Source of the DNA: a bacterium
GTDB lineage: Bacteria; Patescibacteriota; Microgenomatia; UBA1406; GWC2-37-13
NCBI GenBank assembly: GCA_021789995.1
Contig: JAJYIQ010000002.1
Coordinates: 1-64,000 of the forward strand
Direction: 5' to 3'
Length of the DNA: 64,000 bases
The position numbers were made by a program, and so were the translations under genes. This document shows, in pieces, positions 59,649 through 64,000 of this stretch. Each line of letters starts with the position of its first letter. Within the stretch, counting starts at the first letter, position 1. The notes below the pieces were generated by a model. The model worked only from the letters and a program-made list of their open reading frames with translations, did not search any database and was not told the DNA's origin.

Positions 59649-60651
59649 ATTACCCGGGCTAATCGATCCCCATGTCCATTTGCGCGATCCGGGACAGACA
59701 CAGAAAGAAGATTTTTTAACGGGGACGACGGCAGCTATATTCGGCGGTTTTACGACCGTTCTTGATATGCCAAATAATAAAATACCGGTGACGACCGCCA
59801 GTCGGTTAAACAAGAAAATTAAAATCGCCAGGAAAAAAATCTTTTGCGACGTCGGTTTCTATTTTGGCTCGCTTGGAGATAATTTGGATCAATTTCCGCT
59901 AATTTACGATAGAGTGCACGGTTTGAAACTGTATTTGAATCAAACAACCGGCGATTATCTGATCAGGGACAAAGAGCTGCTGGCGATTTACGAGCATTGG
60001 CAATCGGATAAGCCGATTCTTATTCATGCCGAAGAATCAGTGCTTGAAAAAGTACTGACTGTCGTCAAAAAAAACGGAAAAAGGACCCACATCTGCCACG
60101 TCAGCAGCAAGAATGAATTACGGCAAATAATAAGCGCCAAAAAAAATAATTTGCCGGTGACATGCGGCGTTACACCACACCATTTATTTTTGACAGAAAA
60201 AGATAATCAGTTAATGAAACCAACGCTAAAAACTGCTCAAGACCAGAAATATTTATGGAAAAATATAAGCGCTATCGACATTGTCGAATCCGATCATGCA
60301 CCGCATACGGTTGAAGAAAAATCTTCAGCCAAGCCGCCTTTTGGCGTTCCCAATCTGGAAACAACTTTGCCATTATTATTAACCAGATTACCGATTAAAG
60401 AAATAATCCGTTTATGTTTTACCAACCCGGCACGAATATTTAAGATCGTTTTTGATACAAAAACATATATTGCAGTGGACGAAAAATTTACTTATACTTT
60501 AGAGAACCGAAATTTAAAAACCAAATGCGGTTGGAGTCCGTTTGCCGGCCGGCGGTTGCGAGGCAGGATTATAAAAGTTGTCGTCCGTGGAATAACAGTG
60601 ATGGAGAACTGCCGTCTGCAAATCACCCCCGGTTCCGGCAAAATTATATGA
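59641..60651 (+). CDS. pyrC: Dihydroorotase
   Basis: The 336-residue product is an amidohydrolase of the class I dihydroorotase type, on the short side (often about 420 residues). The metal motif is GLIDPHVHLRDPGQTQKEDF (HxH), HAEESVL supplies a His, ICHVSSKNEL another, and ESDHAPHTVEEKSS the catalytic Asp. The bridging carbamylated Lys position may correspond to GLKLYLNQT. It closes carbamoyl aspartate to dihydroorotate. The start overlaps carB by eight bases, and the stop overlaps pyrD by four (ATGA). Confidence 0.93.
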   Translation: MIRLPGLIDPHVHLRDPGQTQKEDFLTGTTAAIFGGFTTVLDMPNNKIPVTTASRLNKKIKIARKKIFCDVGFYFGSLGDNLDQFPLIYDRVHGLKLYLNQTTGDYLIRDKELLAIYEHWQSDKPILIHAEESVLEKVLTVVKKNGKRTHICHVSSKNELRQIISAKKNNLPVTCGVTPHHLFLTEKDNQLMKPTLKTAQDQKYLWKNISAIDIVESDHAPHTVEEKSSAKPPFGVPNLETTLPLLLTRLPIKEIIRLCFTNPARIFKIVFDTKTYIAVDEKFTYTLENRNLKTKCGWSPFAGRRLRGRIIKVVVRGITVMENCRLQITPGSGKII

Positions 60652-61565
60652 GTATTAACCTGAAAACTTCTTTTTGCGGCGTCGAATTTTCCACTCCTTT
60701 CGTTTCTGTTTCCGGTATTGTAGTTGATCTTCCTCAGAACATCAGGCTGGCGCAAATAAGAGGCGTCGGCGGCATTACGCCAAAATCAATCAGCATCCTT
60801 CCGCGGGAAGGTAACCCGATTCCGCGAATCGCCAGTTTCGGCATCGGCTTTCTCAATTCCGTCGGGTTGCGCAACTCCGGAGTCGATAAAGGAGTAGAAG
60901 ATTTAATTGCCCTGAAAAAAACCACGAAAAAACCAATAATTGCTTCGATTGTCGGTTTCCAACTGAAAGAACTGCCGTATCTGGCCAAACGGGTGGCGTC
61001 GGCCAAACCGGCATTTATCGAGTTAAATTTATCCTGCCCGAACGTGGATGATGAAGTCGGCCGGCCATTTGCCACCGATCCGTTACTCGCCGCAATCATC
61101 GTCCATGAGGTAAAAAAGGTAGTCAAGGATATTCCGATTATCGCAAAATTGACTCCCAATACTCTTGATTTGAAGAAAGTCGCCTATGAGGTTGAAGAAG
61201 CCGGTGCCGACGCCATTTCCGCCATCAACGCCGCCGGGCCGGGAATGCTTATTGACCATAAAAGACGAAAACCTGTCCTCGGTAACCGGGTTGGTGGTAT
61301 GTCCGGCGCGGCCATTTTTCCTCTGGCGTTAAGGTGTGTCAACGATATTGCCAAAACTGTCAAAATTCCGATTATCGGTCTCGGGGGAGTCAGTAATGGA
61401 AAAGATGCTTTGGAAATGATTATGGCCGGAGCAACTCTGGTCGGGGTCGGATCGGTCATTTTTCAAAAAGGACAAAAAATTTTTGACGAAATTGACTGTG
61501 AGATGAAGGATATCTGCCGGGCCGAAAGGATCCGGTCGTTAAAAAAAATTAGGGGAATAATTTAA
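60648..61565 (+). CDS. pyrD: Dihydroorotate dehydrogenase (class 1B-like)
   Basis: From the ATGA overlap the product has 305 residues. Characteristic parts are TSFCGVEFSTPFVSVSGIVV, GGITPKSISILPREGNPIPR, FIELNLSCPNVDDEVGRPFA (Cys as catalytic base, as in class 1), IIAKLTPNTLD, INAAGPGMLIDHKRRKPVLG, GGMSGAAIFPLALRCV and IIGLGGVSNGKDALEMIMAG (FMN phosphate). Class 1 with Cys; the 1B form would need a PyrK subunit, which is not in the window. It oxidises dihydroorotate to orotate. Confidence 0.94.
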   Translation: MSINLKTSFCGVEFSTPFVSVSGIVVDLPQNIRLAQIRGVGGITPKSISILPREGNPIPRIASFGIGFLNSVGLRNSGVDKGVEDLIALKKTTKKPIIASIVGFQLKELPYLAKRVASAKPAFIELNLSCPNVDDEVGRPFATDPLLAAIIVHEVKKVVKDIPIIAKLTPNTLDLKKVAYEVEEAGADAISAINAAGPGMLIDHKRRKPVLGNRVGGMSGAAIFPLALRCVNDIAKTVKIPIIGLGGVSNGKDALEMIMAGATLVGVGSVIFQKGQKIFDEIDCEMKDICRAERIRSLKKIRGII

Positions 61566-61566
61566 T

Positions 61567-62094
61567 ATGCCTTACAACCAGATTCTTAAGGAAATTAAAA
61601 AAGTGACCAATAAAATTTCCGAAAAGGATGCGAGAACATTTGTTGAAGAAGTGAGAGAGGCCGGAAGAATTTTTGTCGTCGGTGTCGGCCGGTCGGGATT
61701 AGTAGCTAAAAATTTGGCGATGCGCCTGGTCCGGTTGGAAAAAGAAACTTATGTCGTTCACGAAACCGTCAATCCAAAAATGCGAGAAGGGGATTTGCTG
61801 ATCGCTATTTCCGGCTCGGGTGAGACGACGGACATTCTCGATACGGTGAAGATTTCCCGAATGATGGGCGCCCGTATTTTGACACTGACCGCGGTTAAAC
61901 ACTCGTCGATCATTAAAATTTCCCATAATACGATTATTATTCCGGCGGCAATCCCGGTCAGGCTGGGCGATCGTTATCACCTGCGTGAACTTATCGGCGT
62001 ACCCGAGCGGTCGGCAACGAAATCATTATTTGAACTGTGCGCGTTGATATTTCTCGAAGTCGGCGTCAGCCGGCTAAACGGTAACGGTAAATGA
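61567..62094 (+). CDS. hxlB: 6-phospho-3-hexuloisomerase-like SIS protein
   Basis: The 175-residue product is a single SIS domain closely following the PHI pattern: IFVVGVGRSGLVAKNLAMRL, TYVVHETVNPKMREGDLLIA, ISGSGETTDILDTVKISR, and a C-terminal RSATKSLFELCALIFLEVGV. PHI interconverts hexulose-6-phosphate and fructose-6-phosphate; with HPS it runs the ribulose monophosphate route, which in archaea can run in reverse to make ribulose-5-phosphate for PRPP. No HPS gene is in the window, though the next gene (pyrF) belongs to the same superfamily as HPS. It starts one base after pyrD. Confidence 0.85.
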   Translation: MPYNQILKEIKKVTNKISEKDARTFVEEVREAGRIFVVGVGRSGLVAKNLAMRLVRLEKETYVVHETVNPKMREGDLLIAISGSGETTDILDTVKISRMMGARILTLTAVKHSSIIKISHNTIIIPAAIPVRLGDRYHLRELIGVPERSATKSLFELCALIFLEVGVSRLNGNGK

Positions 62095-62156
62095 AAATCA
62101 AAATCGGCATTTTCGGTTTATCGTCAATAATATCCAATAACAGATATGAGATTTAA
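62091..62156 (+). CDS. 21-codon frame at an ATGA junction, possible gene remnant
   Basis: The ATG overlaps the hxlB stop in the ATGA form used elsewhere in this operon. The frame reads MKIKIGIFGLSSIISNNRYE-I-stop, running into the pyrF start (62146). MKIKIGIFGL resembles the beginning of a Rossmann-type protein. Given the guaA and purP remnants in the same region, this might be a third scar, but I cannot name the parent gene. Confidence 0.3.
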   Translation: MKIKIGIFGLSSIISNNRYEI

Positions 62157-62946
62157 AGACAAATTCGACAATATCGTTAAAAAAAACAATTCTCTTCTGT
62201 GTATCGGTCTTGACCCGGAAATGGAAAAATTGCCCCGGTGTCTGACTGAATTAAAAAACTGCGTTTTTGATTTCAATAAGAATATTATCGATTTGACTCA
62301 TGATTTGGTATGCGCTTATAAGCCCAACATCGCTTTTTATGAAGCAATGGGATTGACCGGTTTGGAACAGCTGAAAAAAACCATCGATTATTTACACGAA
62401 AAATATCCGGAAATCCCGATCATCCTTGATGCCAAAAGAGGAGACATCGGTCATACGAGCGCCGCCTATGCCCGATATGTTTTCGATTACCTCAAAGCGG
62501 ATGCGGTGACCCTCCATCCCTATCTGGGAAAAGACGCTTTGCAGCCGTTTCTTGACCGGAAAGACAAGGGCTGTATTATTTTATGCCGGACATCCAATCC
62601 GGGAGCGGGCGAATTTCAGGATTTAAAATTCAGGAATGTACCGTTATACGAAATAATTGCCCGAAAAGTAGCCGCTAACTGGAACAAGAATAAAAACTGT
62701 CTGTTGGTCGTTGGTGCGACTTACCCGCAAGAATTGGCAAAAGTCCGCCGGATTGCCGGTGACATGACTTTTTTAGTGCCCGGGATTGGGGCGCAGGGTG
62801 GAGATATAAAAAAAACAGTGATAGCCGGTATGAATTCGAAAAAAGCCGGGATGATCATCAATTCATCACGGGCGATTATTTTTGCTGAAAATCCCCGCGA
62901 GGAAACAAGAAAATTGCGGGATCAAATTAATAATTTTAGAAAATAA
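62146..62946 (+). CDS. pyrF: Orotidine 5'-phosphate decarboxylase (type 2)
   Basis: The 266-residue product has the OMPDC catalytic tetrad in IILDAKRGDIGHTSAAYARY (Asp-x-Lys-x-x-Asp) and the Lys of VCAYKPNIAFYEAMG. Other marks are LLCIGLDPEMEKLP at the start, DAVTLHPYLGKDALQPF, ILCRTSNPGAGEFQDL and FLVPGIGAQGGDIKKTV. The longer length and 'RTSNPG' mark the type 2 (mycobacterial-like) subgroup. It converts OMP to UMP. It is followed one base later by pyrE. Confidence 0.95.
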   Translation: MRFKDKFDNIVKKNNSLLCIGLDPEMEKLPRCLTELKNCVFDFNKNIIDLTHDLVCAYKPNIAFYEAMGLTGLEQLKKTIDYLHEKYPEIPIILDAKRGDIGHTSAAYARYVFDYLKADAVTLHPYLGKDALQPFLDRKDKGCIILCRTSNPGAGEFQDLKFRNVPLYEIIARKVAANWNKNKNCLLVVGATYPQELAKVRRIAGDMTFLVPGIGAQGGDIKKTVIAGMNSKKAGMIINSSRAIIFAENPREETRKLRDQINNFRK

Positions 62947-62947
62947 T

Positions 62948-63592
62948 ATGAAAAAGAAAAAAGATCCGGTGATATCGATATTAAAAAAAACCAGCGCCAT
63001 TATTACCGATGATCACATCGTGGGAACATCCGGCCGTCACATGAGTGTATATATCAATCCCGACCAGTTATTGCCGCATACAAAGGAATTGTCAAAACTG
63101 GGCAAATTATTTGCCGAAAAGTTCAAGAACAGAAAAATCGATGTTGTTGTCGGGCCGGCAATCGGCGGTATTGTTATTTCGCAATGGACCGCGCATCATT
63201 TATCCCGGATTAAGAAAAAAAACATTCTTGGTTTGTTTACCGAAAAAGATACGGATAAAAACCAAATATTCGAACGCGGCTTCGATAAATTAGTGAAAGA
63301 CAAAAATGTCCTGGTGGTCGAGGATATAACGACGACCGGCGGGTCTGTAAAAAAAGCGGCCGACAGCGTTAGAAAAGCCGGCGGTAATGTCGTCGCCGTC
63401 AGCGTCATTGTCAACCGTGACCCGAAAAAAGTCAATTCGCAAACGGTCGGTTATGATTTTTTACCGTTGACTGTTGTTGAAGCCTCATCTTATACGGAAT
63501 CGGATTGTCCGATGTGTCAAGAGAATAAACCGGTCAATCCGGATATCGGCCACGGCCGGGAATTTTTAGCGGCAAAAAAAAGGAAAAGGTAA
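62948..63592 (+). CDS. pyrE: Orotate phosphoribosyltransferase
   Basis: From ATG 62948 the product has 214 residues. The orotate PRTase pattern is clear: VGTSGRHMSVYINPDQLLPH, DVVVGPAIGGIVISQWTAHH, the mobile-loop FTEKDTDKNQIFERGFDKLV, and the PRPP motif VLVVEDITTTGGSVKKAADS. It joins orotate with PRPP to give OMP, completing the UMP set. The in-frame upstream start (62882) lies within pyrF and is rejected. A C-x-x-C near the C-terminus (SDCPMCQENKP) is an uncommon addition that may bind a metal. It converges directly with the next gene, whose stop is adjacent. Confidence 0.95.
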   Translation: MKKKKDPVISILKKTSAIITDDHIVGTSGRHMSVYINPDQLLPHTKELSKLGKLFAEKFKNRKIDVVVGPAIGGIVISQWTAHHLSRIKKKNILGLFTEKDTDKNQIFERGFDKLVKDKNVLVVEDITTTGGSVKKAADSVRKAGGNVVAVSVIVNRDPKKVNSQTVGYDFLPLTVVEASSYTESDCPMCQENKPVNPDIGHGREFLAAKKRKR

Positions 63593-64000
63593 TCATTGTA
63601 ACTCCTTGTAATCATATTTGGCAATAGATAAATAAGGGAGTAAATTCAGATAAAGATTAGGTTGAAAATAAATAAAGACCGACGGCCTGGAAGTATCGCT
63701 CCATTGGCGGGAGTTGGTCAAGCTTGTTTGGGCGATTAGATTACCATTGATCTTTAACCCCTGGTTGTTGGTACTGCCGGTATTAACCGTATCGGCAATA
63801 AAGAGACCGGTGGCATCCTGCAAGGGGACAGTATCGTCAAAGTCAATCTCGTGAGCGATAATGGCGACACTGCCGGTTGGGGCAAAATGGCCGCTGGAAT
63901 TACTGATAGTAATAACCGTTGATAACCCATCGGCGATTAAAACCACATTATGGCTGCCAAACTCCGTCCCGTCAATTGTTTTGTTACCCCCCGTCCAGAC
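63593..64000 (-). CDS. Surface protein, C-terminal fragment (starts beyond the window)
   Basis: An open minus-strand frame of 136 codons enters from the right edge and ends at 63593. It carries a beta-strand-rich region (NVVLIADGLSTVITISNSSG, LKINGNLIAQTS) and ends PNLYLNLLPYLSIAKYDYKE-LQ, almost the same as the end of the 806-residue protein (38174-40594). The DNA of the last 48 bases, including the stop, is also similar between the two. It is therefore a paralogous secreted CPR surface protein. The N-terminus is not visible. Confidence 0.75.
   Translation of the reverse strand, partial: VWTGGNKTIDGTEFGSHNVVLIADGLSTVITISNSSGHFAPTGSVAIIAHEIDFDDTVPLQDATGLFIADTVNTGSTNNQGLKINGNLIAQTSLTNSRQWSDTSRPSVFIYFQPNLYLNLLPYLSIAKYDYKELQ

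Overview
The window looks like a chromosomal segment of a Patescibacteria (CPR) bacterium, most likely of the Microgenomates type. The grounds are inferential: a four-helix-bundle S23-type protein, a VirD4/TraG-like ATPase with no conjugation genes, tandem double-domain GH130-like proteins, secreted proteins with Thr/Pro linkers and a VPSTGPE tail, short intergenic gaps, many genes with a TATAAT box a few bases before the start codon and no Shine-Dalgarno (SD) sequence, and TGA used as a normal stop. No rRNA or other phylogenetic marker is present, so the placement is not proven.

Layout. 1-7.1 kb: end of a PAS sensor gene, YtxH-like and four-helix-bundle proteins, then a minus-strand block of a TraG-like ATPase, a GT-C/YfhO-like membrane protein and a GT2 glycosyltransferase. 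7.1-8.95 kb: an odd island in which two minus-strand genes with strong SD sites (unlike their neighbours) sit between two dense arrays of short DNA/RNA hairpins. 8.95-21.6 kb: NYN nuclease, DUF11 surface protein, SpoU methyltransferase, tRNA-Thr, histidine kinase and response regulator, a G1-type glutamic peptidase, DedA, tRNA-His, an MBL hydrolase, DnaB and a transglycosylase. 21.65-26.95 kb: a copper operon (CsoR, DUF1573, CcdA-like, two Cys/His/Met-rich proteins, CopB ATPase, YHS protein) with a visible promoter/operator and a dnaX-like slippery heptamer. 27-32.3 kb: two GH130-like proteins and a UbiB/ABC1 kinase. 32.3-35.7 kb: an AT-rich accessory pair (degenerate ATPase-winged helix regulator plus a 669-aa protein with a possible nucleotidyltransferase head). 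35.8-44.1 kb: a second copper-trafficking protein, PAP2, a methyltransferase and a tandemly duplicated surface-protein/lipoprotein locus. 44.2-63.6 kb: a purine block (purB, purA, second purA paralog, guaB, two PRTases, purF, purM) and a complete UMP set (pyrB, carA, carB, pyrC, pyrD, pyrF, pyrE) containing an hxlB-like isomerase. A partial surface protein closes the window.

How the genes work together. The pyrimidine genes can supply all steps from carbamoyl phosphate to UMP. The purine block is mosaic: IMP-to-AMP and IMP-to-XMP genes are present, but guaA appears reduced to a 20-codon scar that joins its first and last residues, and purP to its first 30 or so codons. GMP synthesis and IMP cyclisation must therefore be encoded elsewhere or be lost. 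The two PRTases and the hexulose-phosphate isomerase (a possible ribose-phosphate supply route) fit a nucleotide focus. The copper operon plus the HMA-membrane-cupredoxin protein at 35.8 kb suggest a copper handling and extracytoplasmic thiol system.

The most promising undescribed items are the hairpin arrays around the SD-bearing cassette (7.17-8.93 kb), the ATPase-wHTH/NTase-like pair (32.6-35.7 kb), the candidate -1 frameshift in the copper operon (24.53 kb), the guaA and purP scars, and the lipoprotein pair with near-identical N-termini and unrelated C-termini.
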